This document shows, piece by piece, positions 6,005 through 13,767 of a stretch of DNA of 15,692 bases. The stretch covers positions 1 through 15,692 of the forward strand of contig JAHHSJ010000047.1 of assembly GCA_020025295.1 (NCBI GenBank). The letters run 5' to 3'. The stretch comes from Oscillospiraceae bacterium (GTDB lineage Bacteria; Bacillota; Clostridia; Oscillospirales; Oscillospiraceae). The translations under genes were made by a program, and so were the position numbers. The stretch's first letter is position 1; each line of letters opens with the position of its first letter. The notes beneath the pieces were generated by a model, which saw nothing but the letters and a program-made list of their open reading frames with translations, searched no databases and was not told the DNA's origin.

Positions 6005-6949
6005 TTACATACCTGCGGCTGCTACTTGTCCGGCGGCCTGACCTTCCTGCGCCTTGGCAGCAGCCGGAGCGGCGGCAGGTTTCTTGGGAGCGGCCTTGGC
6101 AGCCGGGGCGTTCCCTTCCTTGACCAGCAGCTCTTGCAGCGCTACGGTCCAGTTCAACTCCTGCAAACGGGCGTCCAGATAACCGGCAGTAATTCTGGCG
6201 TTTCGGAAGGCCTGACCGTTGTAGTTCACCAGCTGGAAGGCGTCCCGGATCATCTGGGCCAGCGTCCCGTAGTTCTCTTTCTGGCTTTTGGACAGAATGG
6301 AGTCCACCTTGCCGTTAAAGGCGTCAATGACAAAGTTGATTGCAGTCTCTCTGCGGTTCTTTTCCGCATAGTCGCACTCAGCGGCGAGGCCAGTTTTGAT
6401 CATCTGTGCCGTGTGGGCCCGGGCATCCTCCAGCATTTTTCCGGCTTCGGTGGAGTCGAACGCTTCCGGCAGCTCGTCCAGCAGAGAGTAGGTGGGCTTC
6501 AACCATTCGTCCCCATAGCCTTCAATGAGATTACGCATTGCAGTCGCGGTGCGGCGGTATTCATCGGCCTTCTCCTTGATGTCATAGGCTTCGCCGGCGA
6601 TTCCTTTTGCCTTGGCCTCCGCTTCGTCAAGGATTCTTCGGGCTTCTGCTTCTGCCCGGACGGTGCGCTGGGCCGCCTCTGCTTCCGCTGCATCGGTAAT
6701 CTCCTTTGCTTTGGCGCTGGCTTTCGCAGCATCAGCGAGGATGCGCTGCGCTTCGGCTTCCGTGTCCACAAGCCCCTGATACTTCGACAGGGCGGCAACC
6801 CGGTCGTTGGCCGCTTCCAAGGACCCGGTGGTCTGATTCAGGAGATCAACGGTGGCAGCAAGCTGCTGGGCGGCGGACTTTTGACCCAGCTTTGTCTTGA
6901 CCAGCAGGCCTGCAAGGATCAAAAGAATGACGGACATCATGGGCAACAT
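6005..6949 (-). CDS. DUF4041-type coiled-coil protein with N-terminal membrane segment, no nuclease domain
   Basis: 314 residues. Residues 4-17 are a short hydrophobic helix that could anchor or export the protein. Residues 22-140 are Ala/Glu/Lys-rich heptad-like helix (repeated AEAEA stretches), predicted coiled coil. Residues 142-278 match my recollection of the DUF4041 core: GYGDEWLKPTYSLLDELPE, then ECDYAEKNRRETAINFVID, AFNGKVDSILS and AFRNARITAGYLDARLQELNW. The tail 280-314 is Ala/Pro/Lys/Gln-rich and disordered-looking. DUF4041 proteins often carry a C-terminal GIY-YIG-like T5orf172 nuclease domain; this one ends before it. The ATG at 6949 has AAGGAAG seven bases upstream, and a -10 TATAAT lies at 6978-6983 (minus) without a good -35. 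The biochemical role is unknown. The family occurs in phages and near defence genes, and the CRISPR locus is adjacent but divergent. Confidence 0.8.
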   Translation of the reverse strand: MLPMMSVILLILAGLLVKTKLGQKSAAQQLAATVDLLNQTTGSLEAANDRVAALSKYQGLVDTEAEAQRILADAAKASAKAKEITDAAEAEAAQRTVRAEAEARRILDEAEAKAKGIAGEAYDIKEKADEYRRTATAMRNLIEGYGDEWLKPTYSLLDELPEAFDSTEAGKMLEDARAHTAQMIKTGLAAECDYAEKNRRETAINFVIDAFNGKVDSILSKSQKENYGTLAQMIRDAFQLVNYNGQAFRNARITAGYLDARLQELNWTVALQELLVKEGNAPAAKAAPKKPAAAPAAAKAQEGQAAGQVAAAGM

Positions 6950-7085
6950 AGAAGCACTTCCTTGTAAGAATCAATTCATTATAGCTATTAAAGCATGGTC
7001 CACCGCCAAAAGCAAGACAAAGAAGAGGAGCGTGGAAGGTGAATTACATCCGGCAAATACGCAATGAGCAATATATAGAAAACAT

Positions 7086-7114
7086 TTGCAAAAGTTATTG
7101 ATGAAATGTATAAT
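7086..7114 (+). promoter_or_regulatory. Promoter of the cas operon
   Basis: TTGCAA (7086-7091), 17 bases, perfect TATAAT (7109-7114), the only good plus-strand promoter seen in the 318 bases between the DUF4041 gene and cas3. It implies a 5' leader of about 145 bases before the cas3 start at 7268. No other strong promoter was seen at the intergenic junctions of the cas genes. Confidence 0.72.
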
Positions 7115-7123
7115 GAGCCAAAG

Positions 7124-7165
7124 CGGCCATGTGCCTGCGAGGCCGTACGGGACTTCCGTGCGGCC
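7124..7165 (+). promoter_or_regulatory. Alternative stem-loops in the cas operon leader
   Basis: GGCCGTACGG (7141-7150), loop GACTT, CCGTGCGGCC (7156-7165) form a ten-pair stem with one T-G wobble, followed by ATGTTATTTCTTG. Upstream CGGCC (7124-7128) can instead pair with GGCCG (7141-7145), the left arm of that stem, so the two structures exclude each other. GCGGCCATGT occurs twice (7123-7132 and 7160-7169). The arrangement resembles an attenuator, though the U-tract is poor. No leader-peptide gene is evident. Confidence 0.4.
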
Positions 7166-7267
7166 ATGTTATTTCTTGTAAACAGCTTCGGACTTTAGAG
7201 CAAATAGAACGAAGCGTTTCCGGGTGGAGAAAAGAGAACCACAACCAAAAGAGGGAGGCGACACACG

Positions 7268-9715
7268 GTGGAGTTTCCGGCTCATATTAGAACAGATGTC
7301 AGAAATGGACAGCAGACGGATGTGGTGCAGACGGTCGAAACACACTGTCGCATGACTGCAAAGTATGCGGGAGAAGTACTTTCTTCCGTGGGACTGGGCG
7401 AAGCGGCATATCTGGCTGGATTGCTGCATGACCTTGGGAAGTTCACGCAGACTTTTTCCGACTATCTGTGGGATGCGCACCGAGGAAACGAGGTGCGGAG
7501 GGGCTCTGTTAATCACACCTTTGCCGGAGTACAATATCTGTTTCGTCATGGGTATTGCCGGGAAAAGGGACTGGATTTTCCTCAGAACATTTCCTGTGAG
7601 CTTTTAGGCTATGCCATTGGAGCACATCACGGCCTGTTTGATCTGATGAAAGAGAAAAAAGAATACGGATTTCCCCACAGGCTTATGGAGGATGGAATTC
7701 ACTACGCCGAAGCCGAACAAAACTTTCTGACCTACTGTGCAGACCGGGAAGAACTGAATGCACGATTCCGGCGTGCGGCGGAGGAATTAACCGAATGGCT
7801 GACGAACATTTGCCGGCTGTGCATCCAAGCCCCTGAAACGACGAACGAGCATTTGATGTTTTACACCGGTATGGCAGTTCGGCTCCTGTTATCGGCGGTC
7901 ATCGAAGGAGATCGGCGGGACACGGCGGAATTTCGGCAGGATTTCTGTTATCCAGTGTTTCCCGGGGAACGCAGAGCGCTCTGGGAGGAGTGCCTTTCGT
8001 TTCTGGAACAGCGACTGGATACCTTCTCTCAGGAGAAACCGATCCAGAAGGCACGGAGAACGATTTCGGACCTGTGCAAAGAGAAGGCAGGGAATTCCGG
8101 CAGGCTGTATCGGCTGAATGTGCCTACCGGGGGCGGAAAAACGCTGGCTTCGCTTCGATTTGCTCTGGCACATGCGAAGAAATGGAATCGACAGCGTATT
8201 TTCTTTGTGATCCCACTTTTGTCCATCATTGACCAGAACAGCAAAGTGATCCGGGAATCTCTGCCCCGGCAGGATATTATTTTGGAACATCATTCCAATG
8301 CAGTTCAGACAGAAGAGAACGGAAGTGAATTGGACCCCAGAGAGCTTCTGGCAGAAAACTGGTCTGCGCCGGTGATAATCACCACACTGGTGCAGCTTCT
8401 GAATACCTTGTTTTCCGGGAAAACCACTGCTATCCGGAGGTTTCAGGCGCTGTGCAACAGTGTTGTTATCTTTGATGAGGTTCAGACAGTTCCACCCCAT
8501 ATGCTGACACTGTTTAACCTTGCCGTCAATTTTCTGACTGAGTTCTGCGAGACAACGGTGGTGCTTTGTTCTGCAACACAACCCTGTCTGGAGCAGGTTC
8601 CGCATCCGTTGGTACGGGAACCGGAAGAGTTGGTCCCATATGAGGAAAGCCTTTGGGCACCGTTTCAGCGCACCCAGATACAGGATGCAGGACGGTGCAG
8701 GTTGGAAGAGCTGCCTGAGTTGGTTTTGGAGCGGCTTTCCGGACACCGCAGTATGCTGGTGGTATGCAACAAAAAAGGAGAAGCAGAGATGCTCTTCCAC
8801 GCACTTCGGGGTAGAGTTCCGCACCTGTTCCACTTGTCTGCATCCATGTGTATGGCACACCGACGGAATACACTGGCAAACCTGCGGGCCGTTCTGGAGC
8901 CGGAAAGCGGTGTCGAAGAAGGAATCCTCTGTATTTCAACACAGGTCATCGAGGCAGGTGTGGATATTTCCTTTGATTGTGTCATCCGATTGCTGGCCGG
9001 TATGGACAGCGCAGTACAGACGGCCGGCCGCTGTAATCGAAATGGAGAAAGTGATTGTCCAGCTCCGGTTTATCTGCTGTACTGCACCGACGAACGCCTG
9101 ACGATGCTGAGGGATATCCAGATGGCACGGGATGCGTCCTGTGCGCTGATGCAGGAATTTGCAAAGCATCCGGACGTATACCAGAATGATTTGGCATCCG
9201 ATGAAGCGATCCGATTTTACTATCGTTACCTTTATCAGCAGATGAAACAGGGCGCACAGGATTTCCCTGTGAGTGAGAAAAACGGTGGCAGGGATACCAT
9301 CTTTGACATGATGGCCCTAAATACAAAACAGGCGGCGGGTGTTTCTGCTCAATTCTTCCTGCATCAGGCGTTCCAGTCTGCAGGACAGGCGTTCCGGGTG
9401 TTTGATGATAACACGGTGGATGTGCTCGTGCCGTACGGTGCGAAGGGAAAACGAATCCTTGCAGAACTTTGTTCTCAACGAGCCATGGAAGACATTGCTT
9501 TTGCGCGACAGACACTGGACGCGGCTCGCCCTTATACGATTGCGCTGTACCAGTGGCAGCTCGATCGGTTAACCGAAGCACACGCCCTGTATTCTGTGGG
9601 AGGAACACTGGCGCTGGCGCTGCACGAAGCGTACTATCATAGAGAAACCGGCCTGACGCTGGAACCAGAGACAGACCGGACATTGGAGGTGCAAACATGC
9701 GATTTCCTAATATAG
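7268..9715 (+). CDS. cas3: Cas3, fused HD nuclease and superfamily 2 helicase (type I-C)
   Basis: Effector nuclease recruited by Cascade; it unwinds and degrades target DNA. The 815-residue protein has an N-terminal HD nuclease domain with His26, His54-Asp55 (LLHDLGKF), His83 and His120-His121. It is followed by helicase motifs: Walker A PTGGGKT (286-292), DEVQ (403-406), SAT (435-437), STQVIEAGVDIS (557-568) and QTAGRCNR (584-591). All expected metal and ATP residues are present, so it looks functional. The start is GTG at 7268 with GGGAGG nine bases upstream (7253-7258). It is the first gene of the operon and overlaps cas5c by 19 bases. Its stop is TAG, which shows that TAG is used as an ordinary terminator in this operon. 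Confidence 0.97.
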   Translation: MEFPAHIRTDVRNGQQTDVVQTVETHCRMTAKYAGEVLSSVGLGEAAYLAGLLHDLGKFTQTFSDYLWDAHRGNEVRRGSVNHTFAGVQYLFRHGYCREKGLDFPQNISCELLGYAIGAHHGLFDLMKEKKEYGFPHRLMEDGIHYAEAEQNFLTYCADREELNARFRRAAEELTEWLTNICRLCIQAPETTNEHLMFYTGMAVRLLLSAVIEGDRRDTAEFRQDFCYPVFPGERRALWEECLSFLEQRLDTFSQEKPIQKARRTISDLCKEKAGNSGRLYRLNVPTGGGKTLASLRFALAHAKKWNRQRIFFVIPLLSIIDQNSKVIRESLPRQDIILEHHSNAVQTEENGSELDPRELLAENWSAPVIITTLVQLLNTLFSGKTTAIRRFQALCNSVVIFDEVQTVPPHMLTLFNLAVNFLTEFCETTVVLCSATQPCLEQVPHPLVREPEELVPYEESLWAPFQRTQIQDAGRCRLEELPELVLERLSGHRSMLVVCNKKGEAEMLFHALRGRVPHLFHLSASMCMAHRRNTLANLRAVLEPESGVEEGILCISTQVIEAGVDISFDCVIRLLAGMDSAVQTAGRCNRNGESDCPAPVYLLYCTDERLTMLRDIQMARDASCALMQEFAKHPDVYQNDLASDEAIRFYYRYLYQQMKQGAQDFPVSEKNGGRDTIFDMMALNTKQAAGVSAQFFLHQAFQSAGQAFRVFDDNTVDVLVPYGAKGKRILAELCSQRAMEDIAFARQTLDAARPYTIALYQWQLDRLTEAHALYSVGGTLALALHEAYYHRETGLTLEPETDRTLEVQTCDFLI

Positions 9716-9899
9716 TTGAGTTTGAAGTGACGGGATCTTATGGACTGTTCTCAGACCCGGTCATGCGAGTGGGAGGAGAGAAATGTACCTATCCGATCCC
9801 TACCTATGAGGCCATCAAGGGGATTTTGGCCTCGGTCTATTGGAAACCTACCTTTATCTGGGTCGTTGATCAGGTTCGGGTCATGAACCGGATTTAGAC

Positions 9900-9915
9900 G
9901 GAGGTGAAGGGGGTG
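9900..9915 (+). promoter_or_regulatory. Strong internal ribosome site and GTG restart just after the cas5c amber codon
   Basis: GGAGGTGA (9900-9907) starts two bases after the TAG and matches the anti-Shine-Dalgarno complement over eight bases. GTG at 9913-9915 is in the cas5c frame, eight bases after GGAGG. A terminating ribosome could restart here. The same bases also encode conserved residues (TEVKG), so the match may be accidental. Confidence 0.55.
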
Positions 9916-10437
9916 CGCCCGATTAAGTATGGACATGGCCCCAAAGAGGCGGGCAACGATTTGTCCTATTACACCTACCTGAAAGACTGTCGCTATCAGG
10001 TGCGTGCTCATTTTGAATGGAACGAGAATCGTCCGGAGTTGGCTGGGGACCGGAAGGAAGAAAAGCATCACAATATCGCTAAACGGATGATCAAAGCGGG
10101 AGGACGGAGAGATATCTTTCTGGGTGCAAGAGAGTGTCAGGGGTATGTGGAACCCTGTAAATTCGGAGAGGGAAAAGGCGCGTATGACGATCTGCCTGAA
10201 TTGAGTTTTGGACTCATGTACCACGGATTGACCTATGCGGACGAGGCATACTCACCGGAAACCCGGAATGCTATGACGGCAAATTTCTGGTATCCGGTTA
10301 TGGAGAAGGGCGTGCTTACCTTTCCGAGACCGGATGCGTGCCCGCTGCATAAACACCTGAGAAGCATGAAAATGAAACCGTTTGGGGTAGAGGAAAATAA
10401 CTTTATCGGATTGCGGGAATTCGGGGAGGTGAACTGA
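9913..10437 (+). CDS. Possible C-terminal Cas5c fragment made by re-initiation
   Basis: If translation restarts at GTG 9913, the product is 174 residues beginning MRPIKYG and running to the normal cas5c stop. It would contain the Lys-His pair of the processing site and the conserved GGRRDIFLGARECQGYVEPC region, but not the first strand region and Tyr of the 66-residue N-terminal piece. Re-initiation would also keep ribosomes moving into cas8c, whose ATG (10437) overlaps this stop codon by one base. A GTG at 9904 is a less likely start because it lies within the ribosome site. Whether the two pieces could assemble is unknown. Confidence 0.35.
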   Translation: MRPIKYGHGPKEAGNDLSYYTYLKDCRYQVRAHFEWNENRPELAGDRKEEKHHNIAKRMIKAGGRRDIFLGARECQGYVEPCKFGEGKGAYDDLPELSFGLMYHGLTYADEAYSPETRNAMTANFWYPVMEKGVLTFPRPDACPLHKHLRSMKMKPFGVEENNFIGLREFGEVN

Positions 10438-12257
10438 TGGGACTGCTGCAAAAGGCCTGTGAGACCTATGACTATCATCGAAATTTGGTAGGCAGGTACG
10501 AAACCGGGAAAGAACCTCTGGCGCCCAGCTCGCATATGTCTGTTCGTGCAGATATTGAGATTACCGTGGATGGAAATGGACAGTTTGTGAGTGCGAAAGC
10601 GCTGGACAAAAACGAACCGAAAGTCCTGATCCCGGTGACGGAGCAATCTGCGGGACGCTCCGGAAGAAATCCGCAGCCTCATCCGCTGTGCGACCAGTTA
10701 GGTTATCTGGCACCCTATAATGAAGCCAAGCATTCGCTCTATGTGGAGCAGTTAAAAAGCTGGGTGCAGTCGGACTACTCTCCTCCAAAGCTGGAGCCGA
10801 TTCTCCGCTATATTGAGGGAGAAACCATTGTAAGCGATTTACTGGAAGCTGGAATTATAAAGCTGAAAGAGGGATTGCCGGACAATGAAAAGCAGATGGT
10901 TTGCTGGTCTGTCGTCGGGCTTGGCTTGGAAAACAGCGGCCCTTGTTATACCGATATTGCTCTTTTCGACGCATTTGACCGGTATTACCGGCAGAAAAAG
11001 CAGGGGGAGGCCTCTGTGCTTTGCATGCTGACCGGGGAAATTACGACGCCAGCCAAACAGCATTTGAAGGGCGTTGTGCCAAACTACGGAAACGCCAAGC
11101 TGATTTCCAGCAATGATAAATCCAATTTCACCTATCGAGGACGGTTTACCGATTCTGATGAGGTGGAAACGGTAGGATACGAAGCTTCCCAGAAGGCACA
11201 TAATGCACTTCGCTGGCTGGTGGCGAATCAGGGCGTTTTCATGGGAGACCGCTGTTTTATCTGTTGGGAGCCTCAGCAGCTCAAAGTACCCAATCCTACG
11301 CAGGGATTGCTTGCTCAGCTCCTGCCGGGGAACCAGAACATTGCCGATCAGTTGAAACCCTCTGATTATCAGGAACAGCTTCGTAAAACGCTGAACGGCT
11401 GGAAGTCCACTTTACCTACGGGGGCTCAGGTGGTCATTGCTGCGTTGGATGCAGCTACCTCCGGGCGGCTAGCGGTCACCTATTACAACGAACTGCAAGC
11501 GTCAGACTTTTTGGACCGGCTCTACGACTGGGATGCCCACTGCTGCTGGTTTGGTGGGGTCCGGGGAGAATACGGAGTACAATCCCCGTCGGTATGGCAG
11601 ATTGTCCAATGTGCATATGGCACACAGAGAAAGGTCATAGGGAAGAATAAACAGGAAGCGGATGGTCTGAAAGTGGATGACCGGGTCATGAGCCAGCAGG
11701 TGCAGAGATTGACATTTTGCCGCATCGATTGCGCACGGATGCCGTCGGACCTGATGCGCCGCATCGTTCAGCGGTGTTCGGAACCTCAGTCCTATACATC
11801 GGAGGTGTGGGAGAAAATTCTGTTTTCCGCTTGCGCAGTGACACGAAAATATCGCTATGATCAGTATAAGGAGGAGTGGAGCATGGCGTTGGAGCCCGAA
11901 AAGAAAGACAGAAGTTACCAGTATGGACGAATGCTGGCTGTGCTGGAAAAGGCGGAGCGGGACACCTACGAGCAGGAGGAGAAGCGAGAACCGAATGCGA
12001 TCCGCATGATGTCTGTGTTTACCAAGCGTCCTCAGTACGCTGCCAGCATTCTGGGGGAGCGGGTGAAAACCGCATATTATCCCAAACTGAAGCCTGCCAT
12101 GCGGGTCTACTACGATAAGCTGCTTCAGGAGATTTTTGCGATGATTTCGGAATGTGGAGAAACCGGAAGACCGCTGGGAGAGACCTATCTGATGGGCTAT
12201 TACCTCCAGCGCAAGGAGCTGTACGCCAAAAAAGAAGACGGAGGGAACAAAAAATGA
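10437..12257 (+). CDS. cas8c: Cas8c (Csd1), large subunit of type I-C Cascade
   Basis: Large Cascade subunit that recognises the PAM and helps open target DNA. The 606-residue product has Csd1 landmarks: GRSGRNPQPHPLCDQLGYL near residue 70, CMLTGEITTPAKQHLKGVVPN and NAKLISSNDKSNFTYRGRF around 200-240, and a Csd1-like C-terminal helical region from about 483. The ATG at 10437 is overlapped by the cas5c TGA (TGATG), so translation is coupled. GGAGGTGA lies at 10425-10432, a rather short four bases from the ATG. The last 124 codons can be translated separately as Cas11c. The reading frame is complete. Confidence 0.96.
   Translation: MGLLQKACETYDYHRNLVGRYETGKEPLAPSSHMSVRADIEITVDGNGQFVSAKALDKNEPKVLIPVTEQSAGRSGRNPQPHPLCDQLGYLAPYNEAKHSLYVEQLKSWVQSDYSPPKLEPILRYIEGETIVSDLLEAGIIKLKEGLPDNEKQMVCWSVVGLGLENSGPCYTDIALFDAFDRYYRQKKQGEASVLCMLTGEITTPAKQHLKGVVPNYGNAKLISSNDKSNFTYRGRFTDSDEVETVGYEASQKAHNALRWLVANQGVFMGDRCFICWEPQQLKVPNPTQGLLAQLLPGNQNIADQLKPSDYQEQLRKTLNGWKSTLPTGAQVVIAALDAATSGRLAVTYYNELQASDFLDRLYDWDAHCCWFGGVRGEYGVQSPSVWQIVQCAYGTQRKVIGKNKQEADGLKVDDRVMSQQVQRLTFCRIDCARMPSDLMRRIVQRCSEPQSYTSEVWEKILFSACAVTRKYRYDQYKEEWSMALEPEKKDRSYQYGRMLAVLEKAERDTYEQEEKREPNAIRMMSVFTKRPQYAASILGERVKTAYYPKLKPAMRVYYDKLLQEIFAMISECGETGRPLGETYLMGYYLQRKELYAKKEDGGNKK
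11868..11885 (+). promoter_or_regulatory. Internal ribosome site and ATG for Cas11c inside cas8c
   Basis: AAGGAGG (11868-11874), eight bases, ATG (11883-11885), exactly in the cas8c frame at codon 483. This is stronger than the site of several full genes in the operon. Confidence 0.8.
11883..12257 (+). CDS. cas11c: Cas11c, small subunit translated from within cas8c
   Basis: Type I-C systems are known to make a separate small subunit by internal translation of the cas8c 3' end; it lines the belly of Cascade. Here the 124-residue product starts MALEPEKKDRSYQYGRM and is highly charged and helical, as expected. Its residues include RPQYAASILGERVKTAYYPKL and end KKEDGGNKK. The start is supported by a seven-base Shine-Dalgarno match at ideal spacing and by a length close to Cas11c as I recall it. 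It ends at the cas8c stop codon, which overlaps the cas7c start. Expression itself cannot be seen from DNA. Confidence 0.78.
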   Translation: MALEPEKKDRSYQYGRMLAVLEKAERDTYEQEEKREPNAIRMMSVFTKRPQYAASILGERVKTAYYPKLKPAMRVYYDKLLQEIFAMISECGETGRPLGETYLMGYYLQRKELYAKKEDGGNKK

Positions 12258-13102
12258 GTGTTTTGCAGAATAAAATTGATTTTGTGGTATTGGTATCTGC
12301 CAGCATGGCCAACCCCAATGGAGATCCGCTGGACGGCAACCGTCCCCGCAGCGATTATAACGGGTTTGGAGAAATCACGGATGTGTGCATTAAGCGTAAG
12401 ATCCGAAATCGGATGCAGGATGCGGGATATCGGATTTTCGTCCAGTCGGAAGATCGGTGCGATGACGGCTTTGCCAGCCTGAGCGACCGTGCCAAGGCGG
12501 TTATGGGAAAGATCAAGGAGCGGGAGGTCTATGCGTCGAAAGCCTGCGAAACATGGTTGGATGTGCGAACCTTTGGACAGGTGTTTGCATTTGACGGGAA
12601 AAAAGATGAGGGCGGTGTCTCGGTTGGCGTTCGCGGGCCGGTTTCCATTCATCAGGCAGTGAGCCTTTCCCCGGTGGAAGTCCGTTCCGTGCAGATCACG
12701 AAGAGCGTCAATGGTACAACGAAGGAAAAGCGATCCTCCGACACTATGGGCATGAAGCATTTTGTGCAGTTTGGTCTCTATGAGATCAAGGGCTCTATCA
12801 ATGTGCAGCTGGCAGGAAAGACCGGCTTCACGGAGGAAGATGCAGAGGTGCTGAAGGAGTGCCTGAGAACGCTCTTTGTCAACGATGCCTCGGCGGCCCG
12901 GCCGGACGGATCTATGGAGGTTCTGAAGGTCTACTGGTGGAAGCATAACTGCCCAATCGGACAGTATCCTTCCGCCAAGGTGCATCGCTCGGTTCAGGTG
13001 ACCCAGAAACATCCGGACAAGCCTGCTGTTTCTGTGGAAGATTATGAAATTGTTCGTCAGGAGCTGGATGGCTTGGCCTGCGAAGAATTAGACGGGATAT
13101 AA
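12254..13102 (+). CDS. cas7c: Cas7c (Csd2), crRNA-binding backbone subunit of Cascade
   Basis: Forms the repeated backbone that wraps the crRNA spacer. The 282-residue product starts MSVLQNKIDFVVLVSASMANPNGDP. It carries the conserved GNRPRSDYNG segment, ETWLDVRTFGQVFAF, GVRGPVSIHQAVSLSPVEV and the ending KVHRSVQV, all typical of Csd2. The ATG at 12254 overlaps the cas8c stop by four bases (ATGA) and has GGAGGG eight bases upstream. An upstream in-frame ATG at 12152 would add 34 basic residues read from within cas8c in another frame and is rejected. The gene is intact. Confidence 0.96.
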   Translation: MSVLQNKIDFVVLVSASMANPNGDPLDGNRPRSDYNGFGEITDVCIKRKIRNRMQDAGYRIFVQSEDRCDDGFASLSDRAKAVMGKIKEREVYASKACETWLDVRTFGQVFAFDGKKDEGGVSVGVRGPVSIHQAVSLSPVEVRSVQITKSVNGTTKEKRSSDTMGMKHFVQFGLYEIKGSINVQLAGKTGFTEEDAEVLKECLRTLFVNDASAARPDGSMEVLKVYWWKHNCPIGQYPSAKVHRSVQVTQKHPDKPAVSVEDYEIVRQELDGLACEELDGI

Positions 13103-13104
13103 GT

Positions 13105-13767
13105 ATGGAGTACGGTGACGAGGAACTTCTCCAGCTCTCTGGAATCCAGCACTTTTCCTTCTGCCGCCGGCAGTGGGCGCTCATTCATCTGGAGCATCTC
13201 TGGCAGGAGAATTGGAGAACCACAGAAGGGAATTTGTTCCACCGCTGTGCGCATGATGCCGGGCGGCGAGAGCGTAGAGGCGATACTCTGATCATTCGGG
13301 GACTGCCTGTGGTTTCCCACACATTGGGGATTTCGGGACAGTGTGATGTGGTGGAATTTCACCGGGACCCGTCTGGAATTTCACTCAATGGTGAGAAAGA
13401 CCTTTGGATTCCGTACCCGGTGGAGTATAAGCATGGCACGCCGAAGGAGAACCCGGCAGACCGCCTTCAGCTCTGTGCCCAAGCCATGTGTCTGGAAGAA
13501 ATGCTGTGCTGTCCGGTGCCGGAGGGGGCACTGTTTTACGGAGCGAACCGCCGCAGAAGTGTAGTGCCTATGGAGAAAGAGCTGCAAAATGCAGTTCGAG
13601 AAATGCTGGAGGAGATGCATCGGATGTTCAAACGGGGACATACACCCAAAGTAAAACCCAGTAAGGCGTGCAATGCCTGCTCGCTGAAGGAACTTTGCCT
13701 GCCGGCATTGCTCAAAAGAGATACTTCGGCTCAATATTTGAAGCAGGCACTGGAGGAGACAGTATGA
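13105..13767 (+). CDS. cas4: Cas4, iron-sulfur RecB-like nuclease for spacer processing
   Basis: Works with Cas1-Cas2 to trim prespacers and enforce PAM and orientation. The 220-residue product has Cys20 at the N-terminus and C-terminal Cys189, Cys192 and Cys198 (KPSKACNACSLKELC), the four ligands of an Fe-S cluster. RecB-type nuclease residues are His46, Asp81, Glu107-Tyr-Lys109 and Gln122. It starts two bases after the cas7c stop, with only a weak GGGA seven bases upstream, so it probably depends on coupling. It ends with a four-base ATGA overlap into cas1. Confidence 0.95.
   Translation: MEYGDEELLQLSGIQHFSFCRRQWALIHLEHLWQENWRTTEGNLFHRCAHDAGRRERRGDTLIIRGLPVVSHTLGISGQCDVVEFHRDPSGISLNGEKDLWIPYPVEYKHGTPKENPADRLQLCAQAMCLEEMLCCPVPEGALFYGANRRRSVVPMEKELQNAVREMLEEMHRMFKRGHTPKVKPSKACNACSLKELCLPALLKRDTSAQYLKQALEETV

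Larger units (their letters stand above)
9697..10437 (+). pseudogene. cas5c: cas5c (cas5d) interrupted by an in-frame amber codon
   Basis: In type I-C, Cas5c replaces Cas6: it cuts the pre-crRNA and caps the 5' handle in Cascade. The frame is open over 247 codons except for TAG at 9895-9897 (codon 67). Both sides match Cas5c. The first part has MRFPNIVEFEVTGSYGLFSD, GGEKCTYPIPTYEAIKG and VYWKPTFIWVVDQVRVMNRI; the second continues at once with TEVKGVRPIKYG, then KHHNIAKR, GGRRDIFLGARECQGYVEPC and TFPRPDACP. From memory of Bacillus halodurans Cas5d (Tyr46, Lys116, His117), the equivalents are Tyr48 before the stop and Lys123-His124 after it, so truncation would separate the active site. The ATG at 9697 follows GGAGGTG at 9685-9691. 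A single C-to-T change in a CAG codon would explain the lesion. It is either a recent pseudogene, a readthrough gene or a split gene (see the restart entry). Confidence 0.9.

Noticed and set aside
6026..6967. Plus-strand open frame of 313 codons
   Set aside because: Shadow of the DUF4041 gene; no ribosome site and no recognisable domain.
9895..9897. UAG recoding (for example pyrrolysine) as explanation of the cas5c stop
   Set aside because: cas3 ends with TAG at 9713-9715 and no pyrrolysine genes are in the window. Readthrough of that cas3 stop would add only four codons, so this is weak evidence, but nothing positive supports recoding.
12152..12253. N-terminal extension of cas7c
   Set aside because: The ATG at 12254 has a good ribosome site and the usual four-base overlap with cas8c; the extension reads cas8c DNA in another frame.
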